From contig NZ_LJAK01000009.1 of NCBI RefSeq assembly GCF_001420005.1, positions 62,001 to 126,000 of the forward strand: DNA of 64,000 nucleotides, in the 5' to 3' direction. The stretch is from Loktanella sp. 3ANDIMAR09. GTDB lineage: Bacteria; Pseudomonadota; Alphaproteobacteria; Rhodobacterales; Rhodobacteraceae. Each line of letters starts with the position of its first letter. The first letter of the stretch is position 1. The position numbers were made by a program, and so were the translations under genes. A model generated the notes under the pieces. It saw only the letters and a program-made list of their open reading frames with translations, was not told the origin of the DNA and ran no database searches. Below, piece by piece: positions 63,995-64,000 of this stretch.

Positions 63995-64000
63995 CGGTTC

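Overview
The window is about 64 kb of GC-rich, densely coding chromosome from an alphaproteobacterium, almost certainly a member of the Rhodobacterales (roseobacter group). The evidence is the gene content and style: an HdaA-type DnaA regulator, the short bacterial prolyl-tRNA synthetase, SdhE, DUF1194, DUF2937, DUF3047 and DUF4174 proteins, a ScpA-type methylmalonyl-CoA mutase, strong use of C/G at third codon positions and many 4-base ATGA overlaps between genes. I found no tRNA, rRNA, CRISPR array, transposase or phage module.

Layout. 1-7.6 kb: truA, then the tamA-tamB outer-membrane assembly pair. 7.6-13.2 kb: a five-gene oligopeptide ABC importer on the minus strand (oppABCDF), with a hairpin between oppA and oppB. 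13.4-14.0 kb: a hemerythrin-like protein. 14.0-28.7 kb: an exopolysaccharide (EPS) locus of Wzx/Wzy type. It has three glycosyltransferases, a flippase, a Wza-like export lipoprotein, a hybrid histidine kinase with a small periplasmic sulfite-oxidase-fold partner, galU, a fused WecG/TagA plus priming sugar transferase, a LuxR-type response regulator, a chain-length co-polymerase and a Wzy-like polymerase. 28.8-32.4 kb: an agmatinase-family ureohydrolase convergent with an NMT1/THI5-type ABC importer. 32.7-35.2 kb: GlcNAc kinase, nagA and a MarR regulator. 35.2-43.0 kb: sdhE, an XRE regulator, aspartate aminotransferase, DedA, MATE, a lysozyme-like protein, an NAD-dependent epimerase and a secreted alpha/beta hydrolase. 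43.1-46.2 kb: parE followed by an AT-rich foreign-looking membrane gene and a block of inverted repeats. 46.2-52.2 kb: DUF3047, DUF1194, cytochrome c, lolD/lolC, DUF2937 and proS. 52.3-57.9 kb: an AI-2E family transporter, hdaA, ppk and ppx. 57.9-64.0 kb: an scpA cluster with VOC, GNAT, TerB-DnaJ and endonuclease/exonuclease/phosphatase genes, then DUF4174 and a small membrane protein at the edge.

The most interesting part is the EPS locus. It carries its own apparent phosphorelay (hybrid kinase with receiver and Hpt domains, plus a separate REC-LuxR regulator). A perfect palindrome, CTATCC-N4-GGATAG, occurs three times in the window, only inside this locus. Each copy lies about 80-98 bases upstream of the start of a different EPS transcription unit: the export gene, the SUOX-like/kinase pair and the co-polymerase/polymerase pair. 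The 7-2-7 geometry is what NarL/FixJ-family dimers recognise, so I propose that the LuxR-type regulator encoded in the locus binds these sites and makes the cluster a self-contained, signal-controlled EPS regulon. This is inference from sequence and needs testing.

Starts were chosen by ribosome-binding sites, signal peptides and gene overlaps. All functional names are family recognition by eye, not database searches.
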